Notes: generated by a model not told the origin, from the letters alone. A stretch of 36,245 nt of DNA from Prevotellaceae bacterium (GCA_031263185.1 JAISGH010000047.1:1-36245), one strand, 5' to 3'. Shown: positions 1 to 9,196, counted from the first letter of the stretch. Numbers and translations are program-made.

Positions 1-1
1 A

Positions 2-193
2 GTACGCGATACTGTTACTATCGTAGCCATACAGCAGCGCGAGGTGGTGCGGTACGTAAAGGATAGCGCGTATACCGACAGCATTCGTGAGCAATATGCA
101 CGCCATCAGTACGAGTACCATTCTCTCCGCAACCAGCAATTATTTTACAGCGAATTACAGATGAAATACAATGCCAAGCCATCTTCAACGTAA
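2..193 (+). CDS. C-terminal part of a hypothetical protein (truncated by window edge)
   Basis: Open frame 2 from the window edge to TAA at 191-193 (...VVRYVKDSAYTDSIREQYARHQYEYHSLRNQQLFYSELQMKYNAKPSST*). It overlaps the next ORF start at 171. Confidence 0.5.
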   Translation, partial: VRDTVTIVAIQQREVVRYVKDSAYTDSIREQYARHQYEYHSLRNQQLFYSELQMKYNAKPSST

Positions 194-563
194 ATCGGAA
201 GCGCTAAGCAGTGCAGCAACGCTGCTGCACGAAAAAGAGCTGTATCCCGCCGTAGCGCACAGCGCCTACTACAGCTGCTACCAGCTGATGATGCACATTT
301 GGCTGCTTGTAATGAAGAGGTCAGAGCGGGAGTTAACGCGCCAAAAAAGTTCGCACGAATACCTTATTATAGCGGTGCGGGAAATGATTAAAAAAAGTAA
401 CCCCGCCAACTTTTACGCATTTAACGGCAAAATTTGGATGCTAAAGCAGCTAAGAACAAATGCCGACTACAGCAATACGCCATTTGGCAAGAACGATAGC
501 GCCAAAGCGCTATCGCTGTCGGCGGATATTACGCCAATTCTAAAAAAATACTGGCGACCATGA
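171..563 (+). CDS. HEPN-domain protein, candidate RNase/toxin
   Basis: 130 aa. Small helical layout typical of HEPN (ELYPAVAHSAYYSCYQLMMHI, then LKQLRTNADYSN), with R-QKSS-H matching the HEPN Rx4-6H motif. Overlaps the downstream ORF by ATGA (560-563). Confidence 0.65.
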   Translation: MPSHLQRKSEALSSAATLLHEKELYPAVAHSAYYSCYQLMMHIWLLVMKRSERELTRQKSSHEYLIIAVREMIKKSNPANFYAFNGKIWMLKQLRTNADYSNTPFGKNDSAKALSLSADITPILKKYWRP

Positions 564-874
564 ACGCAAAACAATTCATAGCAAAAGAGCTAAGCGCACT
601 CGTAAGCCGGTTGCCCGGCGCTACGCTACGCTATAAGTGTGACCAGAACGACACGCATGTGGTGGAGGTGTCTCCTAAATCCGTGTATAGCTCAGATAAA
701 TTTATGGCGCTGGGTATTGAGGTTGATGATAAAATTTGTGCACAATTCCCCGAAGCGTGGCTTGTTTTTCTTCCGGATGACAGCTATGTGGGTATTGATG
801 ATATAGCCGGTGAAGAGTTGGTTTTTTCGCAGCGAAAGCCAAGCAGCGCAGCGGCCTGCGCCTGCCCGCCGTAA
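560..874 (+). CDS. Hypothetical protein, partner of the HEPN protein
   Basis: 104 aa ORF with a 4-nt ATGA overlap with the HEPN ORF. No MNT nucleotidyltransferase GS motif seen. Confidence 0.6.
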   Translation: MNAKQFIAKELSALVSRLPGATLRYKCDQNDTHVVEVSPKSVYSSDKFMALGIEVDDKICAQFPEAWLVFLPDDSYVGIDDIAGEELVFSQRKPSSAAACACPP

Positions 875-908
875 AGCCAAAGCGCAGGCAATGGAGTACG
901 CTTAGCTT

Positions 909-1081
909 AAACCTTATTTTTTCAACAAAACAACCTCAGTAGCAGATTGTTGAATAAAATTTCCCCAACCCCCATTACTTCATTTTCCCTCCGATTAATG
1001 AGGTAATGAGGTATTGCTATATTTGCTAATTAATTGCTACTGAGGTTATTTTGTTAGATAAATTAGGTAAAAATAAGGTTT
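909..1081. repeat. MITE-like inverted-repeat element (repeat family A in both arms)
   Basis: AACAAAACAACCTCAGTAGCA (924-944) versus TGCTACTGAGGTTATTTTGTT (1035-1055): 20/21 inverted match. Outer AAACCTTATTTTT / AAAAATAAGGTTT also match. Internal CATTACTTCATT / AATGAGGTAATG hairpin. Confidence 0.7.
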
Positions 1082-1149
1082 GCGTAACCATACGCATATA
1101 TCTCCTAACAATCCTACTAACGTTATACAGCTTCAGTTACCGCTATTTC

Positions 1150-2622
1150 TCAACTTTCAACTTTAAACTTTCCAAAAGCTTCGTCCCACATGGCGGTATC
1201 TTGCGGCTCATATACTTCGAGCTCTACCGAGCTGCGCACTATTGCGCGGGCTTCGTCCACCGATTTTACGCAGCCTGCCGCCATAGCCTGCACCATAACG
1301 TTGCCAATGGCCGTAGCTTCCGACGGCCCTGCCACTACGGGCAATCCAATAGCGTTTGCCGTAAGCTGGTTGAGCAGCGGGTTTTTGGCGCCGCCGCCTA
1401 TCACGTGCAGCTTTTCTATCGGGTGCTGCGCAAATCCTTTGAGCTTGTCCAGCGTGTAGCGGTACTTCATGGCCAAGCTGTCGAAAATGCAGCGCACCAG
1501 CTCGGCATCGGTGGCAGGCGCCGTCTGTCCCCGCTTGGCGCAGTAGCTTGTAATGGCGCCGGTCATGTTTTCCGGATTGGCAAATTCGGGGGCATCGGGG
1601 TCTATCAGGAAGCGGAATGGCTGCTCGGCTTTGGCCATGCTCACCAGCTCGGCGTACTCAAGTTTCTTGCCGTCGCGAAGCTCCCACTCTGCCTTGCAGC
1701 GCTCAAGCAGCCACATACCCGTGATATTTTTCAGAAAGCGGAACGTTCCGCCAACGCCGCCTTCGTTCGTAAAGTTTTGGCTGTACGAGCTGTCGTTTAT
1801 AACAGGCTCTTTGCTCTCAATCCCCATGAGCGACCACGTGCCGGAGCTCAGGTAGGCAAAGTTTTTGTCCGACGCCGGCACAGCCAGCACGGCGGAGGCT
1901 GTGTCGTGCGTTCCTACGGCAACCACCGGAATGGGAGGAATGCCCTCTGTCAGGATGGTAGGCTCTTTTACTTCGCCTATCACGTCGCCGGGCATTACTA
2001 TGGGCGCCATAATGTCTATCGAAATGCCCATTGCGTCGAAGAACCTTTTTTCCCACGCCATTGTGCGGGGGTTGAACAGCTGCGACGTGGTGGCAAAGGT
2101 AAACTCGGTGCGCTTTTCTTTCGTTAAGAAGTAGGCAAGCATGTCCGGCACAAAGAGCAGGGAGCGCGAGCGCTCAAGCAAGTCCGGTTCGTTTTGCTTG
2201 ATAGTAAAAAGTTGGTAGAGGGAGTTGATGCTCATCACCTGAATACCGGTAGCCTCGTACACCTCTCGGCGCGGGATGATCTCAAAGAATTTTTCGGGCA
2301 TGCCGTTAGTACGCGGGTCGCGGTAGGCGTAAGGAGGGTTTACCAGCTTGCCATCCAAGCTGAACAGCCCAAAATCCACCCCCCACGTATCGATACCTAC
2401 CGAGGTTGGGGTGATTTTTGCGGCTATGCCGGCAGCAAATCCCGCGGTAAGGCTTGCAAAGAGCGAGGTGGTATCCCAGTAGTAATGGTTGTCCTTGTGC
2501 ACAGGCGCGTTAGGAAATCGCGTAAGCTCCTGCATGTGCAGCTTGCCGTTTTCCAGCGTACCTGCGTAGCAGCGCCCGCTGGTAGCGCCTAAATCGAATG
2601 CTAAAAAAGTGTGCTGTCCCAT
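1150..2622 (-). CDS. rhaB: Rhamnulokinase (FGGY carbohydrate kinase)
   Basis: 490 aa. FLAFDLGATSGR, GIDTWGVDFG, GTHDTASAV, SSGTWSLMG and HVIGGGAKNPLLNQLTANA are typical of RhaB. Confidence 0.92.
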   Translation of the reverse strand: MGQHTFLAFDLGATSGRCYAGTLENGKLHMQELTRFPNAPVHKDNHYYWDTTSLFASLTAGFAAGIAAKITPTSVGIDTWGVDFGLFSLDGKLVNPPYAYRDPRTNGMPEKFFEIIPRREVYEATGIQVMSINSLYQLFTIKQNEPDLLERSRSLLFVPDMLAYFLTKEKRTEFTFATTSQLFNPRTMAWEKRFFDAMGISIDIMAPIVMPGDVIGEVKEPTILTEGIPPIPVVAVGTHDTASAVLAVPASDKNFAYLSSGTWSLMGIESKEPVINDSSYSQNFTNEGGVGGTFRFLKNITGMWLLERCKAEWELRDGKKLEYAELVSMAKAEQPFRFLIDPDAPEFANPENMTGAITSYCAKRGQTAPATDAELVRCIFDSLAMKYRYTLDKLKGFAQHPIEKLHVIGGGAKNPLLNQLTANAIGLPVVAGPSEATAIGNVMVQAMAAGCVKSVDEARAIVRSSVELEVYEPQDTAMWDEAFGKFKVES

Positions 2623-2655
2623 AGTTTTCTTTTTTTATGAGTGAATGTATTTGTC

Positions 2656-4395
2656 CTAAAAGTTAAACCTTATCCCCACAAATCCCGATACGTTCTCGCT
2701 GCGGCGCCCGCTGAAAACATCGCCATATCTGCTTGGCATATCTGTTGCTGCGCTACTTCCGTTGTTATCTTTAAGCTTAAGTGTTGGCTTAGCGTACAGC
2801 AGACTGCTCACGCCGCCCACCAGCTGAAACGGGTAGTAAAGGTTAATGGCTAAATTGGCTCCGGCCTTGTAGTAGTGGCTCTCAAGCGAAATGCTCCCTA
2901 CGCTCACGGTTTCCCACCCAAATCCTACATACGGCGAGAGCGAAAAGTTACGCCAAAAGTAGAATCCTTTGCCTAACCCCACGTTACCCCGCATGAAAGA
3001 GTAATTTTTTTTGCCGAGATTCTCCATACCATAGCTAATTGCAAAGTTATCGGTTAGCGTATAGCTTGCCGCTTCCATTTCGCCTTCGACGTACACGTAC
3101 AATCCCGGCCATATTCCCAGGTTAATAGCCTTGTTGGTGAGCGCTTCTGCCCGCAGCAGCCATTTTTGGGCGCCTCCAACTCCGGGGTCGTACCCCAGCA
3201 TCATGCCTATTCCGGCGTCGTTGCGCTGCTCCAGCGTCATGCCCTTTTCGACCTTTCGTCCGGCAATCTGGTAAAATTTGCTAGTCTCGCTTTTTCCGGT
3301 TGCCAGCGTACGGTTGTCGGCAACGCCGCCGGAAACGCGTACAACCGCTTTTCGCATGGCCTTTAGCTGACCTTTGCTGTCTTGCTCGTACTCCAGCACG
3401 TAGTAACGCTGGTCGGTTTTTAGCCCCTCCTTTTTGCCAATTTTGGCGCGGATAGGGTCGAGATCCCACACGCCCGACTGCACCTTGAATGCTGCTACTT
3501 TTTTCTCCAAGTCGTTCACCATGCTGCTGTACCCCTTGCCCAGCATTTCGTTCAGCAGCGCCTCTTTGGACTGCACCTTGAGGGCGAAGCTTGCCAAGGC
3601 TTGCATGCCGCTTTGGTTGTTCTTGAGCTTACCTGTAATGAGCGCGCTGGCGCTGACGTTTACGCCCGACTGCAGCACAAACTCCAATTCAAAAGGAATT
3701 TGGTCAAAGTGCTTGCTTTTTTCGCTCAGCGCTTCCGGCGTATCCTGCTCGTCCGGCCACGCCTCGTAAATGCTGTTCTCTACCTCGCTGTTGAATTTGA
3801 GCTTGAACACCATAGCGCGTACCGTAGATTTCCACGAGTGGGTGTCTGTTTCGCTATTGGCCGAGTAGCCAACGCCGCTGTAGTCCAGCGCTACCACGTA
3901 GGTTTTGGAGATGAGCTTTCTTCCCAAATCTTTTAGCTCGTCAACGCCGCGCTTGGTAGCGTTGGCCATGAGAAAAGCATCGTCGGTGGCGTTAACTTCG
4001 CCGCGTCGGTGAATTAAATCCATGCTCATGCTGCCGTCAGGCTTGCGGAGATACCATGCCTCGACCTCCTGCCGGGCTACATTTTGCCGCGTAAGCTCCG
4101 CCTGCACCACCTGCCACGCCGTTGGCGAAGCGTTGCTGCGGGGCATTTGAGGAAGCTTCACCTCGCCTGTAGCCAGCTTGTTGGCGTAAAACTTTGCTTC
4201 GGCAGGAATTTTTTGGAGCTCCTGTAGCGTTACCGCGTCGTAGCTATCGCCGTGCGTAAGCAGAATAAAGTTTACAGTTGGCCTGTCGTAGGTCGCTGTT
4301 TGCGCCATGGCCATTTTGCCCGGCAGCGTAGCCGACAGCAAGACGAATACAGCAGCCGTCCGGAAAGTGAGAGCTGAAAGTCGAAAAATCTTCAT
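2656..4395 (-). CDS. Secreted/outer-membrane protein of unknown function with C-terminal beta-barrel-like region
   Basis: 579 aa. N-terminal signal peptide; C-terminus rich in alternating aromatic/glycine strands ending in ...GFVGIRFNF, a typical outer-membrane terminal Phe. Confidence 0.6.
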   Translation of the reverse strand: MKIFRLSALTFRTAAVFVLLSATLPGKMAMAQTATYDRPTVNFILLTHGDSYDAVTLQELQKIPAEAKFYANKLATGEVKLPQMPRSNASPTAWQVVQAELTRQNVARQEVEAWYLRKPDGSMSMDLIHRRGEVNATDDAFLMANATKRGVDELKDLGRKLISKTYVVALDYSGVGYSANSETDTHSWKSTVRAMVFKLKFNSEVENSIYEAWPDEQDTPEALSEKSKHFDQIPFELEFVLQSGVNVSASALITGKLKNNQSGMQALASFALKVQSKEALLNEMLGKGYSSMVNDLEKKVAAFKVQSGVWDLDPIRAKIGKKEGLKTDQRYYVLEYEQDSKGQLKAMRKAVVRVSGGVADNRTLATGKSETSKFYQIAGRKVEKGMTLEQRNDAGIGMMLGYDPGVGGAQKWLLRAEALTNKAINLGIWPGLYVYVEGEMEAASYTLTDNFAISYGMENLGKKNYSFMRGNVGLGKGFYFWRNFSLSPYVGFGWETVSVGSISLESHYYKAGANLAINLYYPFQLVGGVSSLLYAKPTLKLKDNNGSSAATDMPSRYGDVFSGRRSENVSGFVGIRFNF

Positions 4396-4436
4396 GCGCG
4401 TTTATATTTTTAATTTTGTGACTTATAATACGTTAC

Positions 4437-7250
4437 TCAATTCTCGCAGGTGCACACCAAGTTTCTATCGCCGTATCCGTTATCTATTTTGCTCACGTAG
4501 GGGAAAAATTTATTTTCCTTTACCCACTCCAGCGGAAATGCAGCGCGCTCGCGGCTGTAGGGGTGTGCCCACTCGTCGGCGCACAGCTCGTGCGCCGTGT
4601 GGGGCGACATTTTGAGCAGGTTGTCGGCTTTGTCGGCAGCGCCGCTTCTGATTTCCTCACATTCAGCTTTTATGGCAACCAGCGCCTCAATAAACCGGTC
4701 GACTTCTGCCTTATCCTCGCTCTCGGTAGGCTCTACCATGAGCGTTTCGTGGACGGGGAACGACAGCGTTGGCGCGTGAAAGCCGTAGTCCATCAGGCGG
4801 CGGGCAATATCGCTGCTTTCCACCCCGTAGTCGCTGCGAAATTCGCGGCAGTCAATAATGCACTCGTGCGCTACGCGGCCGCTGCTGCCCGAGTACAGCG
4901 TGGCGTAGTGCGGCGCCAGCTTGCACGAAATGTAGTTGGCGTTGAGGATAGCTACGGCGGTAGCGCGCCGCAGGCCATCGGCGCCCATCATTTTGATGTA
5001 GCCGTAGGTGATAGGCAGTATGCTTGCGCTGCCCAGCGGCGCTGCGGCAACAGCGTGTGTACCTTTTTCGTCGCCGACTTTTGCCATGCCGTGCGAGGGC
5101 AAAAACGGCGTGAGGTGCTTTGCGGTGCAGACAGGCCCCACGCCCGGCCCGCCGCCGCCGTGCGGTATGGCAAACGTTTTGTGCAGGTTGAGGTGGCATA
5201 CATCGGCGCCAATAAAGCCGGGGCTGGTGTACCCCACCTGGGCGTTCATGTTGGCGCCATCCATGTAAACCTGCCCGCCGCTGCCGTGCACAATATCCGC
5301 TATTTCGCGAATTTTGCTCTCAAAAACGCCGTGCGTCGAGGGGTAGGTAATCATGAGGCACGACAGGTTTTGCGCATGTAGCGTAGCCTTTGCCTTCAGG
5401 TCGTCCACGCTGATGTTGCCCTGCGCGTCGCATGCCACCACCGCTACGGTCATGCCGGCCATGGCGGCGCTTGCAGGGTTTGTGCCGTGCGCCGAGGCGG
5501 GAATTAGCACCACGTTGCGGTGAGCCTCTCCGCGCGAAAGGTGGTACCGGCGAATAGCCATCAGGCCGGCGTACTCGCCGTTGGCGCCGGAGTTGGGCTG
5601 AAACGAAACCGCGTCGAAGCCTGTAATTTCGGCCAAGTCTTTTGCCAGCTCATCCGCCAGCTCGAGGTAGCCTTGCGCCTGCTCGCACGGCACAAACGGG
5701 TGAACATCGCCGAACTCCTGCCAGCTGATGGGCAGCATTTCGGCGGCGGCGTTGAGCTTCATAGTGCACGAGCCTAACGGTATCATGCTGTTCGCCAACG
5801 ATACGTCGCGACGCTCCAGCTTCTTGATGTAGCGCATCAGCTCCGTTTCGCTGCCGTGCTTGGAGAAAATCTGCTCGGTCATGAAGGCGCTGCTGCGAAG
5901 CTGGTTTTTATCAAAAAAACGCTTGTCGGCAGGTTGTACTTGACAGCCAAATACAGCGGCGACTTTTTCTACCTCGTCCGCTGTGGACAGCTCGTCGAAG
6001 CTAATGCGTACGCTGGTTGAGGTTGGGTAAAAAAAGTTGAAGCCACAGGCTTCGGCTTTCTTCTTTACCTCGTCGGCGTTTACATTTTGAACTTCTACCG
6101 TATCAAAAAAGTTGCTGCTTGCCAGCGTATAGCTTTTCTGTAGCAGCGTGGCGGCAAGGTCGGCAGCGCAGCGGTGTACGCTTTGCGCTATGGCGGATAT
6201 TCCTTTTGCGCCGTGGTACACGGCGTACATGCCCGCCATGGTAGCCAGCAGCGCCTGCGCCGTGCAGATGTTGCTGGTTGCCTTTTCGCGCTTGATGTGC
6301 TGCTCGCGCGTTTGCAGCGACATGCGCAGCGCCTGCCTGCCCGTCCGGTCTACCGAAATGCCGATGATGCGCCCCGGCATGGAGCGTTTGTACTCGCTCT
6401 TGGTAGCCATGTATCCGGCGTGAGGCCCGCCAAATCCCATAGGAATACCAAAGCGCTGCGTGCTGCCCACGGCAATGTCGGCGCCCCACGCGGCGGGCTC
6501 CTGCAGGAGTGCAAGGCTCAAAATATCGCAGGCGGCGGTGAGCAAAATCTGTTTGCCGTGCAGCTTCTGCGCAAAAGCGGCGTAACTCCGCACGTCGCCG
6601 TTGGCGGCGGGATACTGCACTACGGCGCCAAAGCATTTTTCGCTTGGCTCATACTGCTCAAAGCGGCCTGCAACAACCTTTACGCCAAGCGGCGCAGAGC
6701 GCGTACGGATAACATCGAGCGTTTGCGGAAAAATATTTTCGTCAACAAACAGCTCGTTTTTTCCCTGCCTTACGGCTTCCCGCGGACGCAGCTCCAGCAT
6801 CATGTGCATGGCTTCGGCGGCGGCGGTGGCCTCGTCGAGCAGCGAGCAGCAGCTCACCTGCATACCGGTGAGGCTGCATACCATAGTTTGGAAGTTAAGC
6901 AGCGCCTCCAGCCGTCCTTGCGAAATCTCGGCCTGATAGGGCGTGTAGGAGGTGTACCATGCGGGATTTTCCAAAATGTTGCGCTGAATGACGGCAGGCA
7001 GGTATGTGCCGTAGTACCCCATTCCTATCAGGGTGCGCAGCGGCTTATTTTTGGCGGCAAGCTGCTTTATTTTTTGCAAGTACTCGTGCTCGCCCATGGC
7101 GGCGCTTAGCTTGAGCGGTTGCGGCAGGCAAATATCGGCAGGAATAACCTGCGACATCAGCTCATCTATACTTTTAACGCCAACAGCGTCGAGCATTTCG
7201 GAGATTTCTGCTTCGTTTGGCCCAACGTGACGGTAATAAAATGGATTCAT
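4437..7250 (-). CDS. gcvP: Glycine dehydrogenase (decarboxylating), glycine cleavage P protein
   Basis: 937 aa. Full-length P-protein with RHVGP start, NLHKTFAIPHGGGGPGVGP PLP-lysine region and MEVTEPTESE-like C-terminus. Confidence 0.95.
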   Translation of the reverse strand: MNPFYYRHVGPNEAEISEMLDAVGVKSIDELMSQVIPADICLPQPLKLSAAMGEHEYLQKIKQLAAKNKPLRTLIGMGYYGTYLPAVIQRNILENPAWYTSYTPYQAEISQGRLEALLNFQTMVCSLTGMQVSCCSLLDEATAAAEAMHMMLELRPREAVRQGKNELFVDENIFPQTLDVIRTRSAPLGVKVVAGRFEQYEPSEKCFGAVVQYPAANGDVRSYAAFAQKLHGKQILLTAACDILSLALLQEPAAWGADIAVGSTQRFGIPMGFGGPHAGYMATKSEYKRSMPGRIIGISVDRTGRQALRMSLQTREQHIKREKATSNICTAQALLATMAGMYAVYHGAKGISAIAQSVHRCAADLAATLLQKSYTLASSNFFDTVEVQNVNADEVKKKAEACGFNFFYPTSTSVRISFDELSTADEVEKVAAVFGCQVQPADKRFFDKNQLRSSAFMTEQIFSKHGSETELMRYIKKLERRDVSLANSMIPLGSCTMKLNAAAEMLPISWQEFGDVHPFVPCEQAQGYLELADELAKDLAEITGFDAVSFQPNSGANGEYAGLMAIRRYHLSRGEAHRNVVLIPASAHGTNPASAAMAGMTVAVVACDAQGNISVDDLKAKATLHAQNLSCLMITYPSTHGVFESKIREIADIVHGSGGQVYMDGANMNAQVGYTSPGFIGADVCHLNLHKTFAIPHGGGGPGVGPVCTAKHLTPFLPSHGMAKVGDEKGTHAVAAAPLGSASILPITYGYIKMMGADGLRRATAVAILNANYISCKLAPHYATLYSGSSGRVAHECIIDCREFRSDYGVESSDIARRLMDYGFHAPTLSFPVHETLMVEPTESEDKAEVDRFIEALVAIKAECEEIRSGAADKADNLLKMSPHTAHELCADEWAHPYSRERAAFPLEWVKENKFFPYVSKIDNGYGDRNLVCTCEN

Positions 7251-7299
7251 AAAGATTAACCAGCTTAAAATAAATAATCAATTAGTGTATGCCTGACCG

Positions 7300-7307
7300 C
7301 AAAGGTA
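7300..7307 (-). promoter_or_regulatory. Possible Bacteroidetes -7 box (TAnnTTTG) upstream of gcvP
   Basis: CAAAGGTA on the plus strand reads TACCTTTG on the minus strand, about 50 nt upstream of the gcvP start. No clear -33 TTG. Confidence 0.35.
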
Positions 7308-7351
7308 GTTATTTCTTATCGTATCTAAAAATCCGAAAGAATTTTGGGCTA

Positions 7352-7399
7352 ATTACCTCATTAAAGCGATGAAATGGGCACAAAAAAAATGAGGTAATG
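7352..7399. repeat. Stem-loop ATTACCTCATT ... AATGAGGTAAT
   Basis: ATTACCTCATT (7352-7362) pairs with AATGAGGTAAT (7389-7399). The same motif lies inside the 909-1081 element. Confidence 0.55.
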
Positions 7400-7427
7400 A
7401 GGTTTTGGGTATATTATGTAGCTAATG

Positions 7428-7553
7428 TGCTACTGAGGTCGTTTTGTTAGATAAATTAGGTAAAAATGAGGGTTTCAGCTGCCCCTCATTCTATCTGTAC
7501 CCTAGCTACCGAGCTGCAAGCTATTTTCATAGCACCTCAAAAAAAGATTTAGC
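7428..7553 (+). repeat. Composite dispersed repeat A - spacer - B
   Basis: TGCTACTGAGGTCGTTTTGTTAGATAAATTAGGTAAAAATGAGGGTTTC (A), about 50 nt spacer, then TTTTCATAGCACCTCAAAAAAAGATTTAGCC (B). Same order in reverse complement at 35969-36103. Confidence 0.7.
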
Positions 7554-7640
7554 CCTTATTTTTGTAGCTATAAACACACCTCCTGCTTGGTAAGGTAGTA
7601 AGGTTGAAAAATGGCCATATTCTGCTATTCCGGCATAATG

Positions 7641-8642
7641 TTATGGCTTCTTGTTTATTAGATACTTCCTTCCCTTGTTTTTTCCTTCGACTTTTAAAAC
7701 GTCGATTTCTACAAATTTGGCAAGATATTTTTTCACGCTAATACCCGATTTGTTGGTAAGCAGCCGGGCGCGATAGTTGGTTACTTCACCGTTCTTATCC
7801 AAGTAGCCTGCAATCTGTTCCAAAAATTCCAGCTCAGTTTTCGTGAGCTTATCGGTATTTATATCGGTAAATATATCGGTAATTTTATGCACGGGCAATT
7901 CTTCCAATGCCAGCAAAATAGTATTGAGCATAAATTCAATAAAAGATTCCGAGTTGCCTGTTTTTTGTGATATTGCCAAAGCGTCATAGTAACCCTGCTG
8001 ATTTTCATAAGCTACTGTTTCTGCCGGCAGCCATGCAAAAAGTTCGTTCCACTTTGAGAGAATAAGCGTTTGCCATAGCCGTCCAATTCTGCCATTTCCG
8101 TCTATAAAAGGGTGTATAAATTCAATCTCAAAATGCACGACGGAGCTTTTGATAAGCGGGTGTATATCTGTTTTTTCCGCCCATGCGAATAAATCTGCAA
8201 TTAATTGCGGCACAAATTGGTAGCTTGCTCCTGCATGAATTAGCTTAGCCCCTTCAAATACGCCAACGCCCTGCGACCGAAAATGCCCCGAATCTTTTAC
8301 CAATTCAGCGGTCATAAATTGGTGTGCTTTCAAAAAATCCTTGACTTTATAAGGGTTATATTCAGGTAAATGTTCGTATGCCCGATAAGCGTTTTTTACT
8401 TCCTGAATTTCGCGTGGTAAGCCCAAAACACGTTTACCCTCAATAATATCGGTAACTTGTCCCAGCGAAAGCGTATTGTTTTCAATAGCCAAGGACGACT
8501 GAATGGAACGCAGCCGATTAATTTTCCGCAGCTGCAAATTGCGGCTGTATTCGCCTGAACCTTTCAATTCGCCCACTATTTCGGCAATGCGGGCAACGAG
8601 GCCAATGGCTTTCGTGCTGATGGTGTATGCGGGGGCGCTCAT
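7641..8642 (-). CDS. Fic family protein (predicted AMPylase/nucleotidyl transferase) with N-terminal inhibitory motif
   Basis: HPFIDGNGRIGR matches the Fic motif HPFxxGNGRxxR. SLAIEN matches the (S/T)xxxE(G/N) inhibitory motif. Winged-helix-like C-terminus. Confidence 0.9.
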   Translation of the reverse strand: MSAPAYTISTKAIGLVARIAEIVGELKGSGEYSRNLQLRKINRLRSIQSSLAIENNTLSLGQVTDIIEGKRVLGLPREIQEVKNAYRAYEHLPEYNPYKVKDFLKAHQFMTAELVKDSGHFRSQGVGVFEGAKLIHAGASYQFVPQLIADLFAWAEKTDIHPLIKSSVVHFEIEFIHPFIDGNGRIGRLWQTLILSKWNELFAWLPAETVAYENQQGYYDALAISQKTGNSESFIEFMLNTILLALEELPVHKITDIFTDINTDKLTKTELEFLEQIAGYLDKNGEVTNYRARLLTNKSGISVKKYLAKFVEIDVLKVEGKNKGRKYLINKKP

Positions 8643-8983
8643 ATTATTCTATGTTTTGGGTGGCGTCTATGATTTTATTAGAGTTTATATTCAATAGTTG
8701 GTTAGCGTGCCAAAAATGATTTTGTTGCAACGGTGATGGGCGCTTGCGCCGTCCCTACGAGTGGGGTGTACAAAAGGTGCAAAATTTTTCTTTAAAAAAT
8801 CAGCTTTTTTGTCATCTAATATTCTATAAATAAATTTATTACAAATATAATATGTGAAGAATTTTATTTTTTTACAAAAATCTTGCTGAAATCTTATATT
8901 TTATGTTCCGTATATCAGCGAATTAGGTTGATTTTTTCAGCAAAATGTAACAGAAAAAATTACGCAGCTTTGCACACCCTACC

Positions 8984-9172
8984 CTACCGAAGCCATTTTT
9001 TGCAGTTAACGCTCCAGGCAAGATGCAATCCTGCCGTGTGGTTATGCCTACCGGTTGCATAAGCAAAAATATAAGCGGAAGCAGAATCAGGATCAGGCTC
9101 AGGCTCATTTGCCTGCAACTTCACCGAAAGCATTAACGATGAAATGGCTAATACCGAAATTAATTTTTTCAT
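8984..9172 (-). pseudogene. Possible remnant of a secreted glycoside-hydrolase-like protein (GH43-like N-terminus)
   Basis: MKKLISVLAISSLMLSVKLQA signal peptide followed by AYIFAYATGRHNHTAGLHLAWSVNCKKWL, resembling the 'AYLFAYFTG...LHLAWS.DG..W..L' start of GH43-type proteins, then an early stop. Confidence 0.4.
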
Positions 9173-9196
9173 AGGATAATCCATTTTCAGCAGGCC

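Noticed and set aside
1051-2127. 358-aa plus-strand ORF opposite rhaB
   Set aside because: Shadow of rhaB that also begins inside repeat A.
4563-7109. Long plus-strand ORFs opposite gcvP (272 aa, 311 aa)
   Set aside because: Antisense shadows of gcvP with no recognisable domains.
8923-9108. 61-aa minus-strand ORF overlapping the GH43-like fragment
   Set aside because: Alternative frame of the same region, starts inside the other ORF, no independent support.
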